From Gloeocapsa sp. PCC 7428 (lineage in GTDB: Bacteria; Cyanobacteriota; Cyanobacteriia; Cyanobacteriales; Chroococcidiopsidaceae): a DNA stretch of 64,000 bases. Positions 56,788-64,000 of this stretch are shown here, one piece after another. Made by a program: the position numbers and the translations under genes. The notes under the pieces were generated by a model. It did no database searches, was not told the DNA's origin, and saw nothing but the letters and a program-made list of their open reading frames with translations. The DNA lies in contig NC_019745.1 in the NCBI RefSeq assembly GCF_000317555.1, positions 1,798,001-1,862,000 of the forward strand. Direction: 5' to 3'. How positions within the stretch are numbered: position 1 is the first letter of the stretch; each line of letters begins with the position of its first letter.

Positions 56788-58220
56788 AGTCAGAATCGAT
56801 CGAACAACCAGTCATTTTAGAACAGCCAGCAGTATGGTCACGAGTCGTCATGTGGTTACTTGTGTCGGTGACGACTTCGGCGTTTATCTGGGCTTCAGTC
56901 GCCAAAATTGAACAAGCCGTACCTGCAACCGGTAAACTCGAACCGCAAGGATCGACAAAAGAAATTAAAGCCCCATCTGGTGGCGTTGTCCGCGAAATTT
57001 ATGTTCAAGATGGGCAGTTAGTTAAAAAAGGAGAACTATTAGTCACATTCGATCCCACCGCACCACAAGCAGATGTGCGATCGCTCATTCAGTTAAAAGC
57101 TTCCTTATTACGCGAAAATCAATTTTATACAACCGCCGCCGCCGGTAATAACTTAGATAATTCATCAGACTTCGCGACACTAACGCGATTGCGCGCCGCT
57201 TTAGTTGCAGAAAATGACTTTTTAAAAGCCCAAGTTAATGGTTTTAATCCTAACAAGCCAATAGAAGGCGAATTTGATGCTAACCAACAACAATTACTAG
57301 CAAGTGCAAGAGCCGAATATCGTTCGCGTGTAGCCGATGCCTATCTTGAAATTAAAGAATTAGAAAAACAACTGAGTCAAACGCGATCGCAACTAGAAAC
57401 CGCTAAAAAAGTCACTGCAATCAATCAAGGAATTCTTGATAAAATTGCACCTGTCGCCGAAGAAGGTGGATTATCGCAAGTACAATACCAACGCCAACAA
57501 CAAGAAGTTTTAACACGCCAATCTGAAGTAGATCGTCTAGAAAGTGAACAGCAAAGACTATCAATTCAAATCGCTCAAGCACGAGAGCAGTTACAAAATA
57601 CCGTTGCGCTGACTGCAAAAGATATTTTAACTAAAATCGCAGATAATCAGAAAAAAATTGCGGAAATTGATACTCAACTTGGGCGAAACAAAATAGAAAA
57701 CGAAAAACGAATTGCAGAAATTGATGGACAACTCAGTAAAGCAAATCAAAGCTTGCAATATCAAGAACTGCGATCGCCTGTGGATGGAATTGTTTTTGAT
57801 TTGCAAGCAAAATCGCAAGGATTTGTAGCAAATTCTGCTGAGCCAATCCTAAAAATTGTGCCAAACGAGAACTTAGTAGCTTCTGTATATCTAACAAATA
57901 AAGATATCGGTTTTGTGTATCCAGGTATGGAAACTGACGTTAAAATTGAATCTTTTCCAGAATCAGAATTTGGTAGTATCAAGGGCAAATTAATCTGGAT
58001 TGGCTCAGATGCTTTACCACCTACACAAGAGCGCCCTTATTATGCCTTTCCTGCCAAAATTCAACTAGAACGCCAAGCTTTAAATATTAATGGAAAAGAA
58101 GTGCCACTACAATCAGGCATGAGTGTTAATAGTAGTATTAAAGTGCGTAAAAGAACAGTTTTAAGTATGTTTATGAATATGTTTGATAAGAAGATTAAGA
58201 GTTTAGAAACAGTTAGATAA
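56784..58220 (+). CDS. HlyD-family membrane fusion (adaptor) protein of the type I exporter
   Basis: A 478-residue protein. One N-terminal membrane helix (residues about 20-40, VVMWLLVSVTTSAFIWASVA) is followed by a biotinyl-lipoyl-like half (TGKLEPQGSTKEIKAPSGGV, then GELLVTFDP), a long coiled coil (about 155-335), the second lipoyl half (LQYQELRSPVDGIVFDLQAK), and a beta-barrel C-terminus (ENLVASVYLTNKDIGFVYPG). It bridges the exporter to a TolC-like outer-membrane pore, which is not in the window. Its ATG lies inside the exporter stop (ATGA overlap), showing translational coupling. Confidence 0.94.
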   Translation: MKSESIEQPVILEQPAVWSRVVMWLLVSVTTSAFIWASVAKIEQAVPATGKLEPQGSTKEIKAPSGGVVREIYVQDGQLVKKGELLVTFDPTAPQADVRSLIQLKASLLRENQFYTTAAAGNNLDNSSDFATLTRLRAALVAENDFLKAQVNGFNPNKPIEGEFDANQQQLLASARAEYRSRVADAYLEIKELEKQLSQTRSQLETAKKVTAINQGILDKIAPVAEEGGLSQVQYQRQQQEVLTRQSEVDRLESEQQRLSIQIAQAREQLQNTVALTAKDILTKIADNQKKIAEIDTQLGRNKIENEKRIAEIDGQLSKANQSLQYQELRSPVDGIVFDLQAKSQGFVANSAEPILKIVPNENLVASVYLTNKDIGFVYPGMETDVKIESFPESEFGSIKGKLIWIGSDALPPTQERPYYAFPAKIQLERQALNINGKEVPLQSGMSVNSSIKVRKRTVLSMFMNMFDKKIKSLETVR

Positions 58221-58587
58221 AAAGAAGGGGTAGGAGGAAAAGCTATGCCTCTCGAATCTACCCCCAATTCTAGTAGGGCTGTTTCATTGTCACTGAAGGA
58301 AAACAAGGTCGAATTAGGTTAGCCAAGTGTCGCATAGCGGTTGAAATCGAATCAAAGCCGCAGTGTCGAGCAACGGTAATGCCATCCGCTCGACCACAAT
58401 TGAATGAACGTAACCCGCGCGACTTGCTGAATTAACAGTAAAACAGGGCGATAGACTTATACCACCTCACAAAATGACAACTACAAGTAGTTTTCCTCTG
58501 CTTCCTCTGCTCCTCAACGTAATTTCTACTTATCTAGCTCCCAACCCCTAGCCCCTCGTATGATGATCTGGTAACGATCATTTCTGG
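58221..58587. other. Intergenic region after hlyD-like gene with two possible RNA hairpins
   Basis: GTCGAGC (58365-58371) pairs perfectly with GCTCGAC (58388-58394) around a 16-base loop. A neighbouring GCGGTT...AAGCCGC pair (58337-58342 with 58355-58361) forms a second, bulged hairpin. No gene frame was recognised on either strand. The rest contains CCTCTGC-type heptamer repeats near 58497-58515. Confidence 0.4.
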
Positions 58588-58596
58588 GTGTTGCTA

Positions 58597-59454
58597 ATGT
58601 CACTAGCTTCCGATTTACTAGCGCAGTTTGCTTCTCCAGGTCCCATTTTCATCAATATTGGACCAATTACAATCCGCTGGTATGGTTTACTCATCGCTTC
58701 GGCTGTATTAATTGGAATCACGCTTTCGCAGTATCTTGCGAAACAGCGCAAAGTTAATCCAGATTTAATCGGTGACTTGGCAATTTGGTTAGTCATTGGG
58801 GCAATACCTGCCGCGCGTTTGTACTATGTTTTGTTTGAGTGGTCAGAGTACGCGCAGAATCCTGAGCAAATTATTGCGATTTGGCAAGGAGGAATTGCGA
58901 TTCACGGAGCAATTATTGGTGGTTTGCTTGCAGCACTGATTTTCGCACGTATCCGGCGAGTTTCGTTTTGGCAGTTAGCCGATTTAGTCGCTCCCTCACT
59001 GATTTTAGGACAAGCGATCGGGCGTTGGGGCAACTTTTTCAACTCCGAAGCTTTTGGGAATCCGACAAATTTACCTTGGAGATTGTATATCCCTCCCGAA
59101 ATGCGTCCGCCAGAATTTGCAAATTTTGCTTATTTCCATCCCACCTTTTTATACGAATCGCTGTGGAATTTGATGGTGTTTGCGTTGTTGATCGCTTTAT
59201 TCGTGAGAGATGTACAAGGTAAACAGCGTTTAAAAACTGGCACACTATTTCTTGTTTATCTCGTTGCTTATAGCTTAGGACGCGTTTGGATCGAAGGATT
59301 ACGTACTGATAGTTTAATGCTCGGACCACTACGCATTGCTCAGGTAGTAAGTTTAACAGGAATCGCGATCGGATTAGTAGGCTTGGTATGGCTGTACGTA
59401 TACAATCGTGCTTTACCTGATGTGGTAGAAGAAGGGGTAAGGGGTGAGGGGTGA
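58597..59454 (+). CDS. lgt: Prolipoprotein diacylglyceryl transferase
   Basis: Lgt adds diacylglycerol to the lipobox Cys of prolipoproteins at the inner membrane. The ATG at 58597 gives 285 residues, slightly shorter than the GTG at 58588. Conserved stretches are [40 protein letters not shown] with the catalytic-type His, and [20 protein letters not shown] (the Lgt signature with the key Arg). About seven helices are seen. The last eight residues (EEGVRGEG region) are encoded by a GGGGTGA heptamer repeat, and its last unit provides the TGA stop. Confidence 0.95.
   Translation: MSLASDLLAQFASPGPIFINIGPITIRWYGLLIASAVLIGITLSQYLAKQRKVNPDLIGDLAIWLVIGAIPAARLYYVLFEWSEYAQNPEQIIAIWQGGIAIHGAIIGGLLAALIFARIRRVSFWQLADLVAPSLILGQAIGRWGNFFNSEAFGNPTNLPWRLYIPPEMRPPEFANFAYFHPTFLYESLWNLMVFALLIALFVRDVQGKQRLKTGTLFLVYLVAYSLGRVWIEGLRTDSLMLGPLRIAQVVSLTGIAIGLVGLVWLYVYNRALPDVVEEGVRGEG
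59434..59454 (+). repeat. Heptamer repeat forming the lgt 3' end
   Basis: GGGGTAA, GGGGTGA and GGGGTGA lie in tandem; the final TGA is the lgt stop. The unit is of the same class as the repeats between genes. Confidence 0.85.
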
Positions 59455-59490
59455 GAGAGTAAGATTAATAGTCTACACTCACTTTTACTA

Positions 59491-60279
59491 ATGACTAACT
59501 CAACATCACTATTACCGAAAGTTTATCTTGTAGGCGCGGGTCCAGGAGATCCGGATCTCTTGACGATTAAAGCACAAAAGATTCTCGCGCAAGCGGATGC
59601 GATCTTATTTGCCGATTCGCTGGTTCCACGCGAAATTTTACAATATTGTCGCTCGGATGCCGAAATAATTAGGACGGCGAATAAGACTTTAGAGGATATT
59701 CTACCTGTGATGGTGGAACGCGTGCGATCGCATAAATCAGTCGTACGACTTCAATCAGGCGATCCGAGTCTCTATAGTGCGATCCACGAACAAATGCAAG
59801 CCTTAGCAGAAGCTGATATTCCCTTCGAGGTGATTCCTGGAATTAGTGCTTTTCAAGCTGCGGCCGCTAAACTCAATGTTGAGCTTACAATTCCTGGAGG
59901 TGTACAAACCATTATCCTTGGTCGGATTAGTGGACGCACAGAAGTTCCCGCAACCGAAGAATTATCCTCACTGGCAGCGCATCAAGCAAGTCTTTGCTTA
60001 TATCTCAGTGCGCGTCACGTAGACAAAGCCCAAAACCAACTTCTCGAACACTACCCAGGACACACCCCAGTCGCAATTTGCTTCCGCGTTGGTTGGTCAG
60101 ATGAGAAAATTGTGCTGACAACGTTAGCGGAAATGGCAAAAGTGACTCAAGCAGAAAACTTAATTCGCACCACACTCTACATCATTAGCCCCGCCCTCAC
60201 AGCAACCGCCGCCCGTTCTCGCTTATACCACCCCGAACACTCTCACCTATTTCGCCCACAGCGATCCACAGCATCTTAA
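59491..60279 (+). CDS. cobM: Precorrin-4 C11-methyltransferase
   Basis: CobM methylates precorrin-4 (or CbiF cobalt-precorrin-4) at C11 in cobalamin synthesis. The 262-residue protein has the tetrapyrrole methyltransferase fold: KVYLVGAGPGDPDLLTIKAQ at the start, VVRLQSGDPSLYSAIHEQMQ, and FEVIPGISAFQAAAAKLNVE. SLCLYLSARHVDKAQNQLLE matches the CobM branch. No other cobalamin gene is beside it. Confidence 0.94.
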   Translation: MTNSTSLLPKVYLVGAGPGDPDLLTIKAQKILAQADAILFADSLVPREILQYCRSDAEIIRTANKTLEDILPVMVERVRSHKSVVRLQSGDPSLYSAIHEQMQALAEADIPFEVIPGISAFQAAAAKLNVELTIPGGVQTIILGRISGRTEVPATEELSSLAAHQASLCLYLSARHVDKAQNQLLEHYPGHTPVAICFRVGWSDEKIVLTTLAEMAKVTQAENLIRTTLYIISPALTATAARSRLYHPEHSHLFRPQRSTAS

Positions 60280-60396
60280 ATTAAACTTCTCCATTATTCT
60301 TCTCTTTGATTCCTAGCCTTTGGCAACCCCTTTGGGGAATGTGTCTTTGTGATTCGTTAAACTTAGCGATGTAGCAATCCAATAGGAGAACAACCC

Positions 60397-60876
60397 TTGT
60401 TAGACGAACAAGCCAAAAAAACCATGCTGCGGAAAATTCCTCACGGCTTATACATCTGTGGCGTCAAAGATGGAGAAGAAGTCAATGGCTTTACTGCTAG
60501 CTGGTTAATGCAAGCTTCCTTCAAACCGCCTTTAGTTGTTAATTGTGTTAAACAAGATTCCAAATCCCACGCCATGATTAAAAATAGCGGGGTGTTTGCT
60601 ATCAGCTTCCTAGATGATTCCCAAAAGGAAGTCGCCCAAAAATTTTTTCAACCGCAGCGCCGTGTTGGTAACAAATTTGAAGATGTAGAATTTTACATCG
60701 GCGAAACTGGATGTCCAATTATTTCTGATAGTCTTGGCTACATCGAATGTCAAGTTGTTGATGCCGTAGAAAAAGGCGACCATACTGTTTATATAGGTGA
60801 AGTGATTGCTGCGGGTGTTCACCGTGAAGGTAATTCTCTCAGGCTAGAAACCACAGGTTGGAACTATGGTGGATAA
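60397..60876 (+). CDS. Flavin reductase-like FMN-binding protein
   Basis: A 159-residue single-domain protein of the flavin reductase/flavoredoxin family. The start is TTG, with AGGAGA about ten bases upstream. GLYICGVKDGEEVNGFTASW and MQASFKPPLVVNCVKQDSKS form the FMN-binding part, and SGVFAISFLDDSQKEVAQKF follows. It resembles the C-terminal flavin-reductase module of cyanobacterial diflavin (Flv) proteins but stands alone without the metallo-beta-lactamase and flavodoxin parts. The electron partner is unknown. Confidence 0.85.
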   Translation: MLDEQAKKTMLRKIPHGLYICGVKDGEEVNGFTASWLMQASFKPPLVVNCVKQDSKSHAMIKNSGVFAISFLDDSQKEVAQKFFQPQRRVGNKFEDVEFYIGETGCPIISDSLGYIECQVVDAVEKGDHTVYIGEVIAAGVHREGNSLRLETTGWNYGG

Positions 60877-61052
60877 ATAGGAGTTTGGCTACAGCAGGCG
60901 TCTTGCCTGCTTGTCATTGTTCGAGATACTCTATGTTGTGAAACATATTTTTTAATAAACCACAGAGGCGCAGAGAACACAGAGCAAGAATTTAAAAAAG
61001 GCTTTTTTATGAATAATTTCAGCTTACTTTATATGTTATTATTAGGGTGAAT

Positions 61053-61406
61053 ATGCCTTTGATCAAAGTTCAAACTTCTGTAGCTAATGTTGAGAAATCT
61101 GATGCTGAAGCTTTATTGAAAAGTCTTTCTTCAGCATTAGCAAAACATTTGGGTAAACCCGAATCTTATGTAATGACTGCTTTGGAATCTGGAATTCCGA
61201 TGACTTTTGCTGGTACGCTTGACCCAGTTTGCTATATCGAAATTAAAAGTGTTGGTACGATGAAACCAGAGCAAACTAAAGCAATGAGTCAAGATTTTTG
61301 TCAAAAGATTAATCAAGCTTTGGGTATTGATAAAAATCGAGTCTACATTGAATTTGCCGACGCGAAAGGTTATATGTGGGGCTGGAATGGTTCTACGTTT
61401 GGTTAA
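61053..61406 (+). CDS. MIF/phenylpyruvate tautomerase-like protein
   Basis: From ATG 61053 the protein is MPLIKVQTSVANVEKSDAEA onward, 117 residues. Pro directly after Met is the catalytic base of the tautomerase superfamily once Met is removed, which decides against the GTG at 61047. SALAKHLGKPESYVMTALES, with Lys in its usual place, and NRVYIEFADAKGYMWGWNGS at the end match macrophage migration inhibitory factor-like proteins. It should trimerise in the cytoplasm. The physiological substrate in cyanobacteria is unknown. Confidence 0.88.
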   Translation: MPLIKVQTSVANVEKSDAEALLKSLSSALAKHLGKPESYVMTALESGIPMTFAGTLDPVCYIEIKSVGTMKPEQTKAMSQDFCQKINQALGIDKNRVYIEFADAKGYMWGWNGSTFG

Positions 61407-61414
61407 TCGTTGTA

Positions 61415-61990
61415 TCACTTTACTTTAATCGGCTCGCCTGGGCGAGTAAAACGAATTTCAATACGTCGCCGTGTTGCATCTGGCTTACGATTGACTGATG
61501 CAAAATTCCCATCGGGTAAAATTAGCTGTGCGGCTGAATAAGCTCTAAATTTTAAGCCTTTCAGCTGTCCTTTAGATTGCAGATCGTGCAAAATTCTTAC
61601 AACTGCTAAAGCACGCATCAATCCAAGATCGGCATTAGACCCTGCTTTGAGTTGACTTACAGGTATACTTGCATTAGCAACTTTCTCTAAGTTTTGGTCT
61701 AAGTTATTGGTGGCATTACCGTTGCCTTGACCGTCAGTATGACCGATAATTTCTACAACGTTAATTTGATATTCTTTTGTGTTACGCTCAATTTCTGGAA
61801 CAATTTTATTTTTGATATATGCATTCATAGCTGGTGGAATTTCCGCACTTCCCGAAGCGAATCTATAAGCGCCTTCGTCTTCAATCACAAGTATGGGAGG
61901 AGGGCTTTTGGGAGTTTGAATTTCTGCTACTTCAGTTTGAGCGATCGCACTTTTAATAATAGCTAGTAATAAAAACAACATAGCTATCAT
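61415..61990 (-). CDS. OmpA-like peptidoglycan-binding domain protein
   Basis: From the ATG at 61990 the protein is about 191 residues: a signal peptide (MIAMLFLLLAIIKSAIAQTE) and an OmpA-C-like domain with VVEIIGHTDGQGNGNATNNL and the end motif PDATRRRIEIRF, which supply the Asp and Arg that usually hold diaminopimelate. The proposed start follows directly on a broken tubulin-like frame, so the N-terminus could be altered by the deletion seen there. It is the third member of a VWA/tubulin-like/OmpA module. Confidence 0.8.
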   Translation of the reverse strand: MIAMLFLLLAIIKSAIAQTEVAEIQTPKSPPPILVIEDEGAYRFASGSAEIPPAMNAYIKNKIVPEIERNTKEYQINVVEIIGHTDGQGNGNATNNLDQNLEKVANASIPVSQLKAGSNADLGLMRALAVVRILHDLQSKGQLKGLKFRAYSAAQLILPDGNFASVNRKPDATRRRIEIRFTRPGEPIKVK

Positions 61991-62210
61991 AATCTTGAAA
62001 ACATAAATCAACACCTTGATAAATCTTTCCTGTACGCAAGCTAACAGATTGTGTTGTTTCTTTGTCTGTATCAATATGAATAAAACTAACAACTGGTAAC
62101 TTATCTAAACTTTTATAGCGATCGACAATGAGTTTGCGAACACGCATCAAAACTTCTTTACCAGTACCGCCTAGACCGATACAAATAGTACGATTGATTC
62201 CTTTGAACCA
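61953..62210 (-). pseudogene. Tubulin-like (Tubulin_2 / FtsZ-like) N-terminal remnant
   Basis: The minus-strand frame reads TICIGLGGTGKEVLMRVRKL followed by IVDRYKSLDKLPVVSFIHID and TDKE, characteristic of the N-terminus of the large bacterial tubulin-like family (Pfam Tubulin_2), with the glycine-rich nucleotide loop GLGGTG. Homology fades after LRTGKIYQGVDLCF, and the frame stops at 61953, where the OmpA signal peptide is already running in another frame. Intact family members are around 1,000 residues or more, so a large internal deletion appears to have joined the start of this gene to the next one. Confidence 0.65.
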
Positions 62211-63178
62211 GGATAATCTATTTCATCAATACAATTAGAATCAGTTTGCCCGATAGCTAAAGCTTTTACAGGTAATAAAGGACGACATTCTTTTTCATAT
62301 TTGTCTAAATCTACAGAGACTGAAATCTGGCATTTACAACGTAATTTCAGGAGGTATTCTCTTAATAAAGAAGTAGAAAATAATCCTAAAATAGTTAGGG
62401 CAAGAGGTAGCCATAGTTGTCCTATCAAGTAAGAATTAACTTTACAAAATTCTTTGTTGTTTGGAGCAATTGTGCAAAACTCTTGTACAGTCGGTTCTAT
62501 ATCAACAACAGCTAATTTATATCGTTGAGATGCTGAGTTTTCAATTGTTAGCTCTCTTTTATTTAAAGGTAAAATATTGAGCCATGCTTGTCGTTCTTTA
62601 CTTTGAGAAGAATCTGCTACTCGAAAAGGACTATTGGCCGGTGTTTCAATCCAATCATTTCCCGATTTTGCTAATAAAGGAGCATCGGTCATCCAAACAA
62701 CTGATTGTGCTTTAATCGGATGATTTTGTTGAAGACGATTTTGATTAAGCTGAGCTAAGCCTTGATATATAGTAAGTTCTGCTTGTTGAATATCTGTGTT
62801 TTGTAACTGTAAATCTGCTGCTAGTGGAATTTTCTGAATAACCTTATCAAAATTTTCTTTATGGCTACTAAATTCGATCGGTATTCCTAAAGGATATAAA
62901 TCATATGAGCTTTGTAATGGAACGACTTCAACCGCGAAAGGAACAATGTATACTGAATCTCCTAGTTTTAAACTATCCTCAATAATTTGTTGTAATCGAA
63001 TACGACCTTCATCATTAATGCCTACACTGTCAGTTAAATCAATTGCTAATACTACATCGCGTTTTCCATGAATACGTGCAACTAATCCTAAAGCTGTTTG
63101 TTGCTGAGAGCTTAGTATTTTTCCTGGAGTAACTTTTGTATTCGTAGATAATGATGAAATACGCTCAAACACAAACAT
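62171..63178 (-). CDS. VWA-domain membrane protein
   Basis: A 335-residue protein. The VWA domain (residues about 38-200) starts KRDVVLAIDLTDSVGINDEG, where Asp47-x-Thr49-x-Ser51 forms the metal-ion site, and has AQSVVWMTDAPLL later. One membrane helix near residues 250-270 (LIGQLWLPLALTILGLFSTS) is followed by a cytoplasmic tail. The last residues (PGSKESIVLFVSV) overlap the start of the tubulin-like frame, so the normal C-terminus could have been altered. It is the first gene of the VWA/tubulin-like/OmpA module. Confidence 0.8.
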   Translation of the reverse strand: MFVFERISSLSTNTKVTPGKILSSQQQTALGLVARIHGKRDVVLAIDLTDSVGINDEGRIRLQQIIEDSLKLGDSVYIVPFAVEVVPLQSSYDLYPLGIPIEFSSHKENFDKVIQKIPLAADLQLQNTDIQQAELTIYQGLAQLNQNRLQQNHPIKAQSVVWMTDAPLLAKSGNDWIETPANSPFRVADSSQSKERQAWLNILPLNKRELTIENSASQRYKLAVVDIEPTVQEFCTIAPNNKEFCKVNSYLIGQLWLPLALTILGLFSTSLLREYLLKLRCKCQISVSVDLDKYEKECRPLLPVKALAIGQTDSNCIDEIDYPGSKESIVLFVSV

Positions 63179-63855
63179 ATTTTCAACAAATAGTTATTGA
63201 CAATAAGTGGGTTTAATTTTAATTGATTGAGAGAAGGATTAGTTAGTAAAAAATATAGCTTTAAATAGAAATTGCAGTTTTGATTTAGTCTAATCGAAAT
63301 TTATTTTCCTGTATAAGCGCCATCTTACTGATCATCTTATAAATTCAATTGATAATTGAATTTGAGTTCAGTAATATCACTGTAGAGACTGATTAGATTC
63401 TTTTAGTAAGATATCGTCTTGATACTGAATCAAAGTTGAAAATCCAAAATTGTAAGTAGTATTTCTCTGAACTCGTTTAAGCTTAAAATTAGCTTAAAAA
63501 AAATTTAAGGAAAGATTGCCTTGTGAAAAACTTGTAAATTTCTGGGGAAAACTTTGGGAAAATCTGTGGAAAACTAAACAGGTTGAGGAAAAAAATATAA
63601 CTAAGTATAAATACTTTGTGAAAAACTTGGGACTTTTTCCACAAGTTTTCCACAAGCTCAAATCTCCAGAATGAAGGCAGGTAAAGTTTTTTTCGACTTT
63701 TTCCACAATTTCCACAGCCCCTACTACTACTGTAGAAAAGAATAAATATATTCGTAGTAGATAGATTGCAGCAAATGTCAAAAGCAAGTGTTAGGATAGT
63801 TCCTCTAAGCTGAATTTGACCAAAACGCGATCGCAAGCAACTGCTGGATACATCA
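63179..63855. other. oriC: Putative replication origin (oriC) with DnaA boxes upstream of dnaN
   Basis: TTTTCCACA, the cyanobacterial DnaA box, occurs on the plus strand at 63635-63643, 63646-63654 and 63699-63707, and inverted (TGTGGAAAA) at 63565-63573. Near-matches lie at 63708-63716 (ATTTCCACA) and 63616-63624. An A+T-rich stretch (63180-63530) lies beside the cluster and could be the unwinding region. dnaN starts 140 bases after the last box; in several cyanobacteria oriC lies next to dnaN. Confidence 0.75.
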
Positions 63856-64000
63856 ATGAAATTCGTTTGCAACCAAAGTGATATCAGTACAAACTTGTCA
63901 CTCGTAAGTCGGGCGGTTCCTTCACGTCCTACGCATCCAATTTTGGCAAACGTTCTCTTAACCGCAGATGCACAACAAGGACAGGTGAGTTTGACTGCGT
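63856..64000 (+). CDS. dnaN: DNA polymerase III beta subunit (sliding clamp), N-terminal part
   Basis: From ATG 63856 the frame is open to the window edge: MKFVCNQSDISTNLSLVSRA, then VPSRPTHPILANVLLTADAQ. This is the highly conserved start of cyanobacterial DnaN, the ring that tethers DNA polymerase III. Forty-eight codons are visible. It lies directly downstream of the DnaA-box cluster. Confidence 0.93.
   Translation, partial: MKFVCNQSDISTNLSLVSRAVPSRPTHPILANVLLTADAQQGQVSLTA

Noticed and set aside
63489-63872. Minus-strand open frames across the DnaA-box region
   Set aside because: Their Phe/Lys-rich translation simply reflects the repeated TTTTCCACA/TGTGGAAAA and A+T-rich DNA; oriC explains the sequence better.

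Overview
The window is a chromosomal segment of a cyanobacterium. The evidence is the very frequent HIP1 octamer GCGATCGC, chlorophyll genes (chlB, chlH), the Ftn2/ZipN division protein, a DesA-type acyl-lipid desaturase, a PatD homologue, OpcA, and a fragment of the Mo_nitro_C family. Heptanucleotide tandem repeats (STRRs) between genes, PatD and Mo_nitro_C suggest the heterocystous clade or its Chroococcidiopsis/Gloeocapsopsis-type relatives; this lineage guess is inference. The right edge enters dnaN, preceded by a cluster of DnaA boxes, so the window probably ends at the replication origin.

Layout. 1-9.8 kb: end of an AraC-type regulator, azlC-azlD, chlB, then a decayed stretch: an IS630-type element inside a thioredoxin-like gene, followed by a Mo_nitro_C gene with an in-frame TAG. 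Next come rph, a CobO-like P-loop protein without Walker A, dcd, a sulfotransferase stub, an archaeal-type ThyA and an amidase relic. 9.9-26 kb: housekeeping genes (redoxin, PRC-barrel/DUF2382 stress protein, SLH protein, aspS, glyS, nitrilase, cupredoxin, class II aldolase, tRNA-Lys, mutarotase, pdhA, ftn2, AEC transporter). 26-33 kb: an oxidative pentose phosphate cluster fbp-tal-zwf-opcA on the minus strand, preceded by cysC. 33-46 kb: LpxB-related protein, chlH, Uma2 nuclease, a MITE-like element, an orphan gene, a methyltransferase, desA, a fused OppD-OppF ATPase and patD. 46-58 kb: rel (ppGpp), a stand-alone vMAP-type HTH protein, two RTX proteins, and a type I secretion set (PpiC chaperone, HlyB-like ABC exporter, HlyD-like adaptor). 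58-64 kb: lgt, cobM, a flavin reductase, a MIF-like protein, and a VWA / tubulin-like remnant / OmpA module, then the putative oriC and dnaN.

How the genes work together. The clearest functional groups are thymidylate supply (dcd plus ThyA), NADPH production in the dark (fbp-tal-zwf-opcA), and RTX export (50.7-58.2 kb), where substrate, folding helper, exporter and adaptor follow each other on one strand.

The most unusual signal is repeat DNA living inside genes. The same 35-bp HIP1-ended element sits in frame in two unrelated genes (LpxB-like and methyltransferase). Heptamer tandem repeats of the kind otherwise found between genes sit inside chlH, inside the linker of the OppD-OppF fusion, and at the lgt stop codon. 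Several genes are visibly decaying (thioredoxin, Mo_nitro_C, amidase, FecB-like, tubulin-like).
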